A DNA stretch of 64,000 nucleotides, taken from assembly GCA_044238935.1 (NCBI GenBank), contig JBIICI010000008.1, forward strand, positions 1 to 64,000, in the 5' to 3' direction. Of this stretch, positions 50,127 through 59,590 are shown piece after piece. Below the pieces are notes generated by a model that did not search any database, had not been told where the DNA came from, and was given only the letters and a program-made list of their open reading frames with translations. Each line of letters opens with the position of its first letter. The stretch's first letter is position 1. The position numbers and the translations under genes are program-made. The DNA is from JBIICI01 sp044238935 (lineage in GTDB: Bacteria; Pseudomonadota; Alphaproteobacteria; Micavibrionales; Micavibrionaceae).

Positions 50127-51308
50127 GTGATAACCAAAGACCAATCAATGATCCATTCCTTCTATGCTCAAAAAACTCATGATTTAAAATTAAGCAATCT
50201 ATATCGTACGCGTATGGAAATTGAACCCATAGCAGGCAATCTTATACGACATCAAGGGCAGGATTATTTAAATTTTTCATCAAATGATTATTTGGGATTA
50301 CGTCAGCACCCTGCCCTTATACAGCAATCTATTGAGTTTATTAAACGCTATGGGAATGGATCAGGAGCATCATCCTTAGTTACAGGCTATTTAGACTCTA
50401 TGCAGTCTATTGAAATCAAAATGTCTGCGCTTAAAGGATTTGAGGCTTGCTTATTGATGAATAGCGGCTATCAGGCGAATTTATCTGTTTTGCCTGCGTT
50501 GTTTGATAAAAAGATTTTAGGATCAAAGCCATTGGTTTTGGCGGATAAATTATCCCACGCCAGCACGATTCGGGGGTGTTTGGCTGCGCAAGATGATATT
50601 GATTTTTATCGATTTACCCATAATGATATGGATCATCTCTCTCGCCTTATTGAAAAACATCATAAAGGACAGGCCTTATTTATCCTGAGTGAGAGCGTCT
50701 TTAGCATGGATGGGCATATCGCCCCATTAGATGATTTATACAAAATACGGGATATTTATGGCGGATTTTTGATTATCGATGAAGCGCACGCCACAGGGAT
50801 TATGGGATCAAGAGGGCAAGGATTAGCCCAAAAAGCCGATCTGATTATAGGCACATTTGGTAAAGCCATGGGGTCATTTGGGGCCTATGTGGCGTGCACG
50901 CATATTGTGCGCGATTATTTAATCAATGTCTGTGCAGGGCTGATCTATTCAACCGCCCTGCCCCCTGCGACATTGGGGGCGATTGATGCAGCCATTGATT
51001 TAATGCCAAGCCTGTCACAGCAGCGGACATATACAAAAGATTTATCAGAATTTATGCGCAAAGCCCTTTATGATCTTGGCTATGATACAGGGGGGTCACA
51101 ATCACAAATTATTCCCCTTATTATTGGTGATGAGGAAAAGGCTGTGCGTTTATCACAATATTTACGCGAACAAGGATTTTGGATCAATGCCATACGCCCC
51201 CCCACTGTCCCCAGCGGGACAGCACGGTTACGATTAATCATCAATGCCGCCCATACACAGGAAGATTGTGAGAAATTATTGGAGGTCTTAAAGCATGTTA
51301 CATGTTAA
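50127..51308 (+). CDS. bioF: 8-amino-7-oxononanoate synthase
   Basis: 393 aa from a GTG at 50127, or 386 aa from the ATG at 50148 (MIHSFY), which I consider at least as likely. A PLP enzyme of the alpha-oxoamine synthase family: it joins pimeloyl-ACP (or -CoA) and alanine in biotin synthesis. Signatures: YLNFSSNDYLGLRQHP, GNGSGASSLVTGYLDS, LIIDEAHATGIMGSRGQG, and the PLP lysine in GTFGKAMGSFGAYV. Its 3' end overlaps the esterase gene by 14 bases. Confidence 0.92.
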   Translation: MITKDQSMIHSFYAQKTHDLKLSNLYRTRMEIEPIAGNLIRHQGQDYLNFSSNDYLGLRQHPALIQQSIEFIKRYGNGSGASSLVTGYLDSMQSIEIKMSALKGFEACLLMNSGYQANLSVLPALFDKKILGSKPLVLADKLSHASTIRGCLAAQDDIDFYRFTHNDMDHLSRLIEKHHKGQALFILSESVFSMDGHIAPLDDLYKIRDIYGGFLIIDEAHATGIMGSRGQGLAQKADLIIGTFGKAMGSFGAYVACTHIVRDYLINVCAGLIYSTALPPATLGAIDAAIDLMPSLSQQRTYTKDLSEFMRKALYDLGYDTGGSQSQIIPLIIGDEEKAVRLSQYLREQGFWINAIRPPTVPSGTARLRLIINAAHTQEDCEKLLEVLKHVTC

Positions 51309-51957
51309 TTTTGTGCATGGATGGGGGTTTTCATCTGCAATTTGGGAGGATCTGATCACATCATTACGGGCACAATATCCCGATATTGTTTTTAACGCCC
51401 TTGATTGCGGTTTTTTAAACCCTGAAAAAGCCATAGGCTTTGATTCTGTTTTTCAACATATCCCTGACAAACCGACCCTATGGATTGGTCATTCATTGGG
51501 GGTCATGTTAATTTTGCGCTATGCGCCGCGTATCGATGGATTACTTTCTATTGCAGGATTCCAACAATTTTGCCCCCTTGTTCCGTTACAGATCGTTAGA
51601 AAAATGCGCCAATCGCTTGCCAAAAATGCACAGGCACAAATGCGTGGGTTTTATCAGGCAAATGGGATTCATGATGAAATCCCCCTGATCTTGAATATCC
51701 CACAGCTTGATTTTGGATTACGCTATTTACAAGAAAAATCAAGTCATCTTAATCGCCAACAACCATACCCCATCAGGGCTTTGTTGGCGAAAGATGATTT
51801 AATTACACCTTATGATCATTTTTCATCGCAATGGGATGGTGTTTTAACCCCCATTGCGACGGGTGGACATATGCTTATGAACACACAACAACATGAATGC
51901 GCTAAACAGATCAAAGCGATGATTGATCATCTCTGGCAAAATTCTGTGCCAATGTAA
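51295..51957 (+). CDS. Alpha/beta hydrolase, BioH-like esterase
   Basis: 220 aa. The fold is shown by NFVHGWGFSSAIWEDLI, the nucleophile elbow LWIGHSLGVMLIL (Ser in GHSLG, about residue 67), an acid in LLAKDDLITP and the His in GGHMLMNTQQ. Overlap with bioF and the presence of bioC in the region make a BioH/BioG-type pimeloyl-ACP methyl ester esterase the best guess. Sequence alone does not prove it. The 3' end overlaps the convergent trehalase gene by 47 bases. Confidence 0.8.
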   Translation: MLHVNFVHGWGFSSAIWEDLITSLRAQYPDIVFNALDCGFLNPEKAIGFDSVFQHIPDKPTLWIGHSLGVMLILRYAPRIDGLLSIAGFQQFCPLVPLQIVRKMRQSLAKNAQAQMRGFYQANGIHDEIPLILNIPQLDFGLRYLQEKSSHLNRQQPYPIRALLAKDDLITPYDHFSSQWDGVLTPIATGGHMLMNTQQHECAKQIKAMIDHLWQNSVPM

Positions 51958-53470
51958 AGACAGCGGCACTCCATAAAAACGTGCCTGCTTCGCTGACATT
52001 GTCGCTATATCCATTTTCGACTTTAATCTCTGCGCTGCCTTCGATCATGTTATATTTTTCAAACAGGCTGTTGTTTGTTTCAAAAACACGCTTGCACAAT
52101 AACTCATATTTTTGTGCAATACGCTGGGCGTCTTTTGTCAATCCTGCCTGCTGTAATCCTGCAAAGGCAAAATATTGCAAAGGCGGCCAACCATAGGGAT
52201 GATCCCATTGGCTGCCCGAATATTCGGTTGACGTGACAATCCCAAATTCCGTTTCTAAGGCCGCTAGACCCGTTTTGGCGATGGATTGAATATCGTCATT
52301 TTCCGTGTCTTGATCCAAAATTCCCGCCCATAAGGGATAAAAAATAGTCGCAAAATCTTTGTGATTCAGGCTTTTTGTTCTGGTGTTATAATCCTTAAAC
52401 ACTTTCGCCTGCGTATCCCAAAGATAGCGTTTCATCAAGGTCTTACGATGGTGTTGTTTGGCGTTCCAATCCTCAATATTGGCATTAATGTCTAAAATAT
52501 CTGCGATAAAGCCTAAATCAGACTCCATTTTATAAAGCAAGCTATTTAAACATACGGGATTATAATCCATACATCCCAGCCCCCCATATCCCCAATGGGA
52601 GGATGGATCAAACCCCGATGCACGCATCGCACGATTGGCGCAATGATAATAGGGCGTTAGTGCTTTTTGATTGGAATCATACAAAGCGTGCACATCAATT
52701 TGATCAAAAACGGGCGCGTGTAATGGATCAGCAGGGTTTTTGAGTAAGGATTCAAAATAATGAATTGCATGATCAAAATGCCCATTTTCGCTTGCGGCAA
52801 CCTCAGGGGCAATATCATCGCTTTCATCCCAATAACGGGATAATCCTGTTTCAGGGCTTATCCGATCCCCCGTAACCCAATATTCATATTGTTTTTTGAG
52901 CAAAGGATACGCATAAGCCAACCATGCATTTGCATCGGCATAAATCCCCTCAGGGTCGAAATCATGCCAATTGCGCCCCACAGATTTTTTGTAAATATGT
53001 GCCACCATCGCCCCAATCAACGGGGGCTGAGAGCGTGAGAGATAATATGTACGATTGGCGTTTAAAACAGTGCCGTAATGTTCGATTTGATAAAGCTGAT
53101 TATCCGCCTGCTCCCGCATGATTTGCGGATACATGTCTGTCCATGCAAAAACAGGAAATGCAGTATCCCATCCATACATTTCATTAAACCGCCCCCCCGG
53201 CACAAGGTAGGGATAGGGGAGATATAATAAACCATGCTGGCATGACAGCCCATAAAAACTGGCAAAAGCATCCTTGGTAATGGGGCGCAAAATAGCATGA
53301 TTATGAATTTTTTGCTTTGCCTTTTCCATTGACTCCGTTGGGACATAAATAGGAATTTCATAATTAAATGGCGGCTGTTCAAACTTAGGATCATTTTTAG
53401 ATTGCTCTAAATCACGGCGGCATAACATAAGGGGGGTATTTTTAACCACATCATTTATTGAAATCGACAT
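51911..53470 (-). CDS. treA: Trehalase, glycoside hydrolase family 37
   Basis: 519 aa. Both GH37 signatures are present: PGGRFNEMYGWDTAFP and QWDHPYGWPPLQYF. Other family segments are NANRTYYLSRSQPPLIGAM and the catalytic-side PEVAASENGHFD. There is no signal peptide, so it should be cytosolic and cleave intracellular trehalose to glucose. AAGGAA precedes the ATG. It lies on the opposite strand in the middle of the biotin genes, overlapping the esterase gene, which suggests a later insertion. Confidence 0.92.
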   Translation of the reverse strand: MSISINDVVKNTPLMLCRRDLEQSKNDPKFEQPPFNYEIPIYVPTESMEKAKQKIHNHAILRPITKDAFASFYGLSCQHGLLYLPYPYLVPGGRFNEMYGWDTAFPVFAWTDMYPQIMREQADNQLYQIEHYGTVLNANRTYYLSRSQPPLIGAMVAHIYKKSVGRNWHDFDPEGIYADANAWLAYAYPLLKKQYEYWVTGDRISPETGLSRYWDESDDIAPEVAASENGHFDHAIHYFESLLKNPADPLHAPVFDQIDVHALYDSNQKALTPYYHCANRAMRASGFDPSSHWGYGGLGCMDYNPVCLNSLLYKMESDLGFIADILDINANIEDWNAKQHHRKTLMKRYLWDTQAKVFKDYNTRTKSLNHKDFATIFYPLWAGILDQDTENDDIQSIAKTGLAALETEFGIVTSTEYSGSQWDHPYGWPPLQYFAFAGLQQAGLTKDAQRIAQKYELLCKRVFETNNSLFEKYNMIEGSAEIKVENGYSDNVSEAGTFLWSAAVFTLAQNFARDDQSSL

Positions 53471-53604
53471 ATACGTTCCTTAGGATTTTATAAAATTGAA
53501 TGGAATAGATATAATTTGACTGAGCCCACCCTGTCAATAACCCTGCTCAGAATAAGAATAGATGAATATTGAAATTATATGATATATAAGCTAACTATAT
53601 ATAT

Positions 53605-54336
53605 ATGACACATACATCTGAACGCCAACATAAAATCATTGAACAATTTGAATCACGCCTGAATCATTATCATAAATTTGCCCATATTCAGAAAAAAGTT
53701 GCGATAATATTAGCGGATTTGCTGCCTGATTTATCAATGCACCCATCCCCCAGAATCTTAGAAATTGGCTGTGGCACAGGGTTTTTGACGGAGCTTATTT
53801 TAGAAAAATATCCACACGCCCATTTTGATATTACAGATATTTCATTGAAAATGGCGGAATTTTGTCAAAATCATTATCGTGGCGAAAACAGATCTTTCTT
53901 TTCTATGGATGCTGAGAATCCTAATCTTACAGAAAAATATGATTTAATCGTTTCTTCCATGAGTGTACAATGGTTTGAAAATCAATATCACAGCATTCTT
54001 AATCTATCCCGTTATGGTTCATTTTATTACAGCATGCCGGGTGAGAATTGTTTCAAAGAATGGCAAGATGCCGTGCATTCTGTTACAGAAAATGATGGAA
54101 TTATTAAACCTGATCCACGGATGGACTTTATCCACGAAGTCACCATTCAGGAAAAACATCAATCCGCCTCACAATTTTTATCCAATCTCAAAGAAACAGG
54201 CGTCGCCACCCCTAAGGCCGCTTATGCGCAAATGTCCCCCAGCCAGTTAAAACAAGCCATGCGCTATTTTGATGATCACCACCAAGGAAACGTGAATTGG
54301 CATATTGTTTTTGGGAAAATGTTCGAAAGGAATTAA
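53605..54336 (+). CDS. bioC: Malonyl-ACP O-methyltransferase
   Basis: 243 aa SAM-dependent methyltransferase. Motif I is ILEIGCGTGFLTELILEKYP, followed by FDITDISLKMAEFCQ and LIVSSMSVQWFENQ; the C-terminal half has FLSNLKETGVATP, typical of BioC. It methylates malonyl-ACP, which masks the carboxyl for pimelate synthesis; BioH-like enzymes later remove the ester. No clear ribosome binding site is seen in the TATATATATA before the ATG. It lies 1.6 kb from bioF, across the trehalase gene. Confidence 0.85.
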   Translation: MTHTSERQHKIIEQFESRLNHYHKFAHIQKKVAIILADLLPDLSMHPSPRILEIGCGTGFLTELILEKYPHAHFDITDISLKMAEFCQNHYRGENRSFFSMDAENPNLTEKYDLIVSSMSVQWFENQYHSILNLSRYGSFYYSMPGENCFKEWQDAVHSVTENDGIIKPDPRMDFIHEVTIQEKHQSASQFLSNLKETGVATPKAAYAQMSPSQLKQAMRYFDDHHQGNVNWHIVFGKMFERN

Positions 54337-54340
54337 ATTC

Positions 54341-55183
54341 ATGAGCAATAAAAAAGCCTATTTTTTTGATTTAGATGGTACACTGCTGCAATCCGATCAT
54401 AGCATTGGCGGTCAAACAAGATCTGCGCTTTTGGACTTACAAAAGCATGCTCATGTCAGTTTAATCAGCGCACGCCCCTTGGGTTCTGTTTTACAAATTG
54501 CGAATGATCTGGGGATCACGGGACTGATGGGCGCATTAAATGGTGCAATTATTGCGGATACAGAGGGTCATATCCACAAAAGCGTTACCATCTCTGAAAA
54601 ATCTGTTTTGGATATTGTGACCTATTTTGAACCACTCCCCATGATTAGCCTGAATTTTTATAGTGGGCGACATTGGATCATTACCCAACAAAATCATAAC
54701 GCCGCCCAAGAAGCTAGGATCCTAAGGATACAGCCTGATTTTATCTATCACGGTGATGATTTAAACACCTTTATTCATAAAAACCCCATTGAGAAAATTC
54801 TCTTAATCCATGATATGGATGATGCACAGGCACAGAATTTGATTGATCAATGGCGCATCCATCACCCCGATTTAAATTGCGCCTATTCAAAGCAAGGCTA
54901 TTTTGAAATCACCAGCCCCGCTGCGGATAAGGGAATTGCTCTGCGTTTTATTGCGGATTATCACCAAGTTCCCTATGGGGACACTTATGCGTTTGGTGAT
55001 GGGCAAGTGGACATCCCCCTCCTCATCGCCAGTGGTTATGCGATTGCCATGGAAAATGCCATTCCTGCCGTAAAGGCCGTCGCTCATCATATTATAGGTC
55101 ATCATGATGCGGATGCAATCGCGCAATGGGTCACTGCGCAACATCTTGTAGATGTAAAAACAATGTCCCGTAATTCGTCTTAA
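54341..55183 (+). CDS. HAD-superfamily phosphatase, Cof type (IIB)
   Basis: 280 aa. Motif I is AYFFDLDGTLLQSDHSIGG; motif II is VSLISARPLGSVL; the end has GDTYAFGDGQVDIPLLIASG and ENAIPAVKAVAHH, all typical of the Cof/YbjI group. The start at 54341 has AAAGG upstream and comes 4 bases after the bioC stop. The substrate is a sugar or cofactor phosphate in this family; here it is unknown. The 3' end overlaps the convergent DUF3108 gene by 53 bases. Confidence 0.88.
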   Translation: MSNKKAYFFDLDGTLLQSDHSIGGQTRSALLDLQKHAHVSLISARPLGSVLQIANDLGITGLMGALNGAIIADTEGHIHKSVTISEKSVLDIVTYFEPLPMISLNFYSGRHWIITQQNHNAAQEARILRIQPDFIYHGDDLNTFIHKNPIEKILLIHDMDDAQAQNLIDQWRIHHPDLNCAYSKQGYFEITSPAADKGIALRFIADYHQVPYGDTYAFGDGQVDIPLLIASGYAIAMENAIPAVKAVAHHIIGHHDADAIAQWVTAQHLVDVKTMSRNSS

Positions 55184-55985
55184 CACGCGCTTGCACAGGA
55201 ATAAAGGGGGCATCTTTTTTGACTTGGGCAATCCAGATTGTGGGTAATAAGCCATGTTTGCGCCCTTGTTCTTGGATCGCAAGCCAACCGCGAGGTTTAT
55301 CATGCCATTTCCCTTGGTCGGGTGTGATTTCCACGATACATTCCAGTGCGTTTCCTTGATATATATTATAACGCGTTTTTTCAAAAATAACTTTTCCTTG
55401 TGGTTTAAATTCTAAAAAGAAACTGCGCTTACCATCAAAAACTTTGCTTTTCCCTCTACATTCTTGTGTTGCTGCGGCACTTGATAACATTGTTAAAACG
55501 GCACTTAATCCATCTTTGCTATTTTTTGTAATTTTGGGATCAGGCAAATCTTTGGGCTTATCAATATTGTTTTCAGCAGATTTTAAATTGATGAGCTTAT
55601 GATTTTTATACAGCATCGCTTTTTGCTCTGTATCTTCTTTCCATTGTGATTGTGATTGATAAGAATCTGGCCAAAAATCCGTTTTTTCGATATGACCCTT
55701 GGTTTCAAAAAATCCTGACCATGGGGCTAAGTTTGCTAAAATACCATAAGTACGAACATCAACATGCATATGATAGGTCGATTGCTCAAGATTTTGTGTG
55801 ATGATTAAGGTGCTATCCAGCGCATGGGCGCCGTGCGCAAACAGGCTGTAATGGGCTGTTTGCGATTGATCTGCATAAACGGGGAGAGAGATACATATCA
55901 GACTAAATGTAAAGCTGACCACTTTCAACAAGGGTGCCGCCCATTTTCTTTTTAAAGGATAAAATCTGTTTTGCACGGTGATCAT
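55131..55985 (-). CDS. DUF3108-domain exported protein
   Basis: 284 aa from the ATG at 55985, though a TTG near 55929 would also give a signal peptide (LKVVSFTFSLICISLPVYA). The mature part is a DUF3108 domain: LFAHGAHALDSTLIITQNLE, FFETKGHIEKTDFWPDSY, and the end PIWI-like sequence LLPTIWIAQVKKDAPFIPVQ. Function of the family is unknown; it is periplasmic. Its start lies inside the FemAB-like gene, so the two overlap by about 80 bases, and the genes are likely coupled. Confidence 0.8.
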   Translation of the reverse strand: MITVQNRFYPLKRKWAAPLLKVVSFTFSLICISLPVYADQSQTAHYSLFAHGAHALDSTLIITQNLEQSTYHMHVDVRTYGILANLAPWSGFFETKGHIEKTDFWPDSYQSQSQWKEDTEQKAMLYKNHKLINLKSAENNIDKPKDLPDPKITKNSKDGLSAVLTMLSSAAATQECRGKSKVFDGKRSFFLEFKPQGKVIFEKTRYNIYQGNALECIVEITPDQGKWHDKPRGWLAIQEQGRKHGLLPTIWIAQVKKDAPFIPVQARVKTNYGTLFLHLQDVAQ

Positions 55986-56835
55986 TAACGCCCCCAAGGT
56001 CAAAGAAATGAATATTTTTATCTTTTAATCGTGCCATCGCTGACCATAACAGCGCGTGATTAGCACATAAAGCCCGCCCCCGATCACTGACCCAGCCAAT
56101 TTGCCAAGTACTACTCGGGACATGATGCAGTAAAAGCATGGCACAAATAGGGCTGGATGGATCCGCAGGATCATACACAATGCCAATATCACAATTTTTA
56201 CCAAAATACTGCACAATCTTATCCATTAATTTTGGCGATGCGCCCGTATAGCGTTTTTTTAGGCGATCTTGGATATAAACAGCGCGCAACCAAGGCCATT
56301 TTTGCTGCCCTGAAAACCACTTTACAGTCAAATTTTGGTCATGGGCTTGGCGCAAATGATGCCGCCATTGCCGCCCTAATGCGGCTTTTAGATGATCCAT
56401 ATCAGGCCTTAAATCAATCCAATAGGTTTGATAAGGGCGCGTGCCTGTTTGAATTTTTGCCTTTACGTCACTATCACAAACAGGCAAAAATCGCCTAATT
56501 CGTCCCAAGCGTTTCGGATAAACTGCATCAAAATGCTGCCAAAATAATTGTGTGTTTTCACGATTATTAAATTCAGGATACCATAAAGGGGCTTGGTAAC
56601 AGGCGATAAAATGAAACAGCCCCCCCATTAAACGCATCTCAAAGGCTTGCACCAAGCCTGCCTCCATGCCATTAATAAAGATCTGCCCCCATCGCGGTCT
56701 TTGCCCTGTATGCATCGCTTGCGCACGCGCATAATCATAACTTTGCAAAAGTGATGGACGCACAAGGCGGGCAAAACGATTTTGCCACGATGCTAAATCC
56801 AGTTTATTCCATGTGATGGATAAATCAGCCATCAA
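55903..56835 (-). CDS. FemAB-like GNAT-fold acyltransferase
   Basis: 310 aa. A FemAB/peptidoglycan-bridge-type protein: LVRPSLLQSYDYARAQAMHT, later LGRQWRHHLRQAHDQNLTV, and the C-terminal FFDLGGVNDHRAKQILSFKK followed by KMGGTLVESG, the family's acyl-transfer end. Members use aminoacyl-tRNA or acyl donors at the envelope; the substrate here is unknown. It overlaps dapL by 4 bases (ATGA) and the DUF3108 gene. Confidence 0.82.
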   Translation of the reverse strand: MMADLSITWNKLDLASWQNRFARLVRPSLLQSYDYARAQAMHTGQRPRWGQIFINGMEAGLVQAFEMRLMGGLFHFIACYQAPLWYPEFNNRENTQLFWQHFDAVYPKRLGRIRRFLPVCDSDVKAKIQTGTRPYQTYWIDLRPDMDHLKAALGRQWRHHLRQAHDQNLTVKWFSGQQKWPWLRAVYIQDRLKKRYTGASPKLMDKIVQYFGKNCDIGIVYDPADPSSPICAMLLLHHVPSSTWQIGWVSDRGRALCANHALLWSAMARLKDKNIHFFDLGGVNDHRAKQILSFKKKMGGTLVESGQLYI

Positions 56836-58028
56836 GCCGCATTTTTACGCGCAAGCTGATCCCATGTCATGCCTTGATCTTTCATGCGTTTTAGGACGTC
56901 TTTCAAGCGTTCCTCTGATACGGTCAGGGCGATGCGGAAAAACCCCTCCCCCACAGCGCCATATCCTGTGCCTGATGGCACCACAACCGCGCAACGCTCC
57001 AGCAACATTTCGGTAAACTCAACGCTTTTCATCCCTGTTGGCACAGGCACCCACAAATAAAATGTAGCAGGTTCAGGGTTCATTGGCCAACCTAATTCTT
57101 TTAATCCGTCCACCATAATTTTGCGACGGCGACCATAAATATCATTTAAGCCCTCTGTCAAAGAAGCTGAATGATCTAAGCCCACAGCGGCTGCATGTTG
57201 AATGGCTTTGAACACACCGCTATCTGTGTTGCTTTTGATTGTGCCTAAGACCTTAATCGCCTCCGCATTGCCCACAGCAAAACCGACGCGCCAGCCTGTC
57301 ATATTATACATTTTTGACAAAGAAAACATTTCAATACACACATCCTTTGCGCCCTCAACACTTAAGAAGCTAGGGGCTTTATACCCATCAAAGGTCATTT
57401 CAGAATAGGCATTATCATGGCACAACAAAATGTCGTATTTTTTACAAAAAGCGATGGCTTTTTTGATAAAATCTTCTGTCGCAATCCCGCCTGTGGGATT
57501 ATTGGGATAATTCAAAAACAACAATTTTGCACGGGCTGCAATATCCGCAGGAATCGCATCTAAATCAGGCAAAAACCCATTATCTGCTAATAACGGCACA
57601 GTATAGGGCTGTCCACCGCAAATAATTGTATAATTATGATACACAGGATACCCAGGGGACGGGCACAAAACCACATCATTGGGTTCAATATAGCCCAAAA
57701 TCAAATGCGCCAGCCCTTCTTTTGATCCAATCAAGGAATGCACCTCCGTTTGTGTATCAACATCAACACCGAAACGGTTTTTCATCCAACGCTGTACCGA
57801 ATCACAAAATTCCCCTGTGCCTTTGTATGGTGGATAGTCATGGTTTTTCGCATCTGCCGTGGCGCGTTGCATGGCCTCCACGATAATGGCAGGCGTTGGC
57901 AAATCAGGATCACCCACACCCAACCCGATCACATCCTTGCCCTCCGCCTTGGCCTTGGCAACTTTTTCATCCATCGTTGAAAATAAATAAACAGGCAGAT
58001 TTTTAAGGCGAGATGAGGCAGCAGGCAT
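56832..58028 (-). CDS. dapL: LL-diaminopimelate aminotransferase (DapL-like)
   Basis: 398 aa class I/II PLP aminotransferase. It matches the DapL branch that makes LL-diaminopimelate in one step: VIGLGVGDPDLPTPAIIVEA, HDYPPYKGTGEFCDSVQRW, LIGSKEGLAHL, CPSPGYPVYHNYTIICGG, LNYPNNPTGGIA, and the PLP lysine in FSLSKMYNMTGWRVGF. DapL is less common in alphaproteobacteria than the acyl-blocked DapD/DapC/DapE route. A general aspartate/tyrosine aminotransferase is the alternative. Confidence 0.82.
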   Translation of the reverse strand: MPAASSRLKNLPVYLFSTMDEKVAKAKAEGKDVIGLGVGDPDLPTPAIIVEAMQRATADAKNHDYPPYKGTGEFCDSVQRWMKNRFGVDVDTQTEVHSLIGSKEGLAHLILGYIEPNDVVLCPSPGYPVYHNYTIICGGQPYTVPLLADNGFLPDLDAIPADIAARAKLLFLNYPNNPTGGIATEDFIKKAIAFCKKYDILLCHDNAYSEMTFDGYKAPSFLSVEGAKDVCIEMFSLSKMYNMTGWRVGFAVGNAEAIKVLGTIKSNTDSGVFKAIQHAAAVGLDHSASLTEGLNDIYGRRRKIMVDGLKELGWPMNPEPATFYLWVPVPTGMKSVEFTEMLLERCAVVVPSGTGYGAVGEGFFRIALTVSEERLKDVLKRMKDQGMTWDQLARKNAA

Positions 58029-58123
58029 AGTGATAGATTCCTAAATTTCGTGAATAGATATGTTTTAAAATACAGATCTCCGCTTTATCGCGCAAGTCAA
58101 AATCAAAAAAATCTGAATCAAGA

Positions 58124-58151
58124 TTGACTTTGTAAATAGCAGCGTTATATT
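58124..58151 (+). promoter_or_regulatory. Sigma70 promoter for the FMN reductase gene
   Basis: TTGACT, 16 bases, TATATT, ending 41 bases before the ATG. Both boxes are good. Confidence 0.55.
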
Positions 58152-58192
58152 TTTGATATTCACTCTAAAAATATATAAGGTCTTAATCTCTC

Positions 58193-58762
58193 ATGACAAA
58201 ACTTATTTTCCTTTCAGGTAGCCTGCGCACAGGATCAGTCAACGAAAAACTTGCAAAACACGCGGCACAGATTGCCAAGGATTTAGGCGCAGATGCGCAT
58301 TATATTGACCTGCGGGATTACCGCTTACCATTATATGATGGAAATGAGGAAAATGGATTGCCTGAAAATGCCAAAAAGCTAAAATCCTTATTCGCTGAAT
58401 CAGACGGATTTTTCTGGGCATCGCCTGAATATAATAGTGCCTATTCGCCCCTCTTGAAAAATACAATCGATTGGATGTCCCGTCCACATTTAGAAAACGA
58501 ATCCCCTCTGTCAGCCTTTACGGGCAAGGTTGCAGCTATTTCGGCTGCGTCCCCCGGTGGGTTAGGCGGCTTGCGCGGTTTGGTTCCCTTACGGATGCTA
58601 TTATCCAATATCAATGTCCATGTTATCCCTGAACAGGTTGCCATTGGTGGTGCATTTCAGAAATTTGATGCAAATGATCATCTAACGGATGAGGCTGCCC
58701 TGAAAATGCTTACAAACCAAATCACAAGTTTCGTTAGAACAGCGCAGTTATTAAAAGCCTAA
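58193..58762 (+). CDS. NADPH-dependent FMN reductase
   Basis: 189 aa flavodoxin-like fold: LIFLSGSLRTGSVNEKLAKH, DLRDYRLPLYDGNEE, FFWASPEYNSAYSPLLKNTI and AAISAASPGGLGGLRG. The family includes ArsH/SsuE/ChrR-like enzymes that reduce FMN, quinones or chromate with NAD(P)H. The exact substrate cannot be told. It is a single gene with its own promoter and a likely terminator that overlaps the end of the next, convergent gene. Confidence 0.9.
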   Translation: MTKLIFLSGSLRTGSVNEKLAKHAAQIAKDLGADAHYIDLRDYRLPLYDGNEENGLPENAKKLKSLFAESDGFFWASPEYNSAYSPLLKNTIDWMSRPHLENESPLSAFTGKVAAISAASPGGLGGLRGLVPLRMLLSNINVHVIPEQVAIGGAFQKFDANDHLTDEAALKMLTNQITSFVRTAQLLKA

Positions 58763-58771
58763 ATTCTTTTA

Positions 58772-59590
58772 TCAAGGATAAAACCGCATAAAAAGCGATA
58801 ATGTTTTTTTGCGGTTTTTCAAAATTTCTTCATCCAATATAAAATCTGTTTGTGCAACAAATGGAACTTTAGCCTCTGGATCAATCGTATGAACATCCAA
58901 GGGCACTTTTATATTTAACAAGGGGGCATCTTCTTGATCTTGGAAAATCATCGCCGATGGGGTTGGGATTGTTAATTTTTCCTTTGAAAGATTAATAATG
59001 TTTCCTGTAATCTTCAGATGCGCATTACCGCCTTCGTCATGCTCTTTTTTATCCGCAGATTCGCTATGATCTTTGATTTCAATATGTGTTTGCAAAGAAT
59101 CAAAGGCTAAATCAGCTCCAGGGATTTTATACTCACTGCCCATTTTTTTATAAAAAGAAATGATTGGCGGAAAATGACGAACATATAGATTCGGCATTGC
59201 ATATAGGGAAATAAACACAATCAGCCACAGAAACACAGCACAGGAACTGCCAAATCCAAAGCTAAAAATTGTTTGCGTTATTGATGTTAATTTTGCCTTT
59301 ATTTTTGATATTTCTTTTGGTTTTTCATGTGATTGCTTAATCATACGCTGCACAGCTTCTTGTGTGCTTTTTAGAATTTCATTGAAATCTTCATCCTTTG
59401 ATTCCACGTTAGGATCAGCATTTAAGTCGGGATTAAGGGCGTCTTTTGTATCTTGGCTTTCTATACCATCTTCAGGCATTTGATGCCAAACATGTTGGCA
59501 CGCATTGCAACGGACTTTACGCCCCTTAGGCAACAAAGCCTCAGCGCTTACCATAAAATGTGAGGAACAAGACGGACATGTAATAATCAT
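58772..59590 (-). CDS. MJ0042-type zinc-ribbon membrane protein
   Basis: 272 aa. It starts with a zinc ribbon (MIITCPSCSSHFMVSAEALL, then KVRCNACQHVWH), the zinc_ribbon_5/MJ0042 signature. An acidic linker follows, then one membrane helix (about residues 115-135, SSCAVFLWLIVFISLYAMP) and a periplasmic part ending in DUF3426-like strands (HLKITGNIINLSKEKLTIP). Function unknown; such genes often stand next to ftsE in alphaproteobacteria, as here. No typical ribosome binding site is seen before the ATG. Confidence 0.85.
   Translation of the reverse strand: MIITCPSCSSHFMVSAEALLPKGRKVRCNACQHVWHQMPEDGIESQDTKDALNPDLNADPNVESKDEDFNEILKSTQEAVQRMIKQSHEKPKEISKIKAKLTSITQTIFSFGFGSSCAVFLWLIVFISLYAMPNLYVRHFPPIISFYKKMGSEYKIPGADLAFDSLQTHIEIKDHSESADKKEHDEGGNAHLKITGNIINLSKEKLTIPTPSAMIFQDQEDAPLLNIKVPLDVHTIDPEAKVPFVAQTDFILDEEILKNRKKTLSLFMRFYP
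58780..58819 (+). terminator. Possible terminator of the FMN reductase gene
   Basis: AAACCGCA and TGCGGTTT pair across a 21-base loop, followed by TTT. The stem is good but the loop is long. It lies within the last codons of the convergent zinc-ribbon gene. Confidence 0.45.

Noticed and set aside
55903..56003. The long overlap of the DUF3108 and FemAB-like genes as a frameshift fusion
   Set aside because: Both proteins have complete family ends, and the overlap only covers the signal-peptide region of the second.
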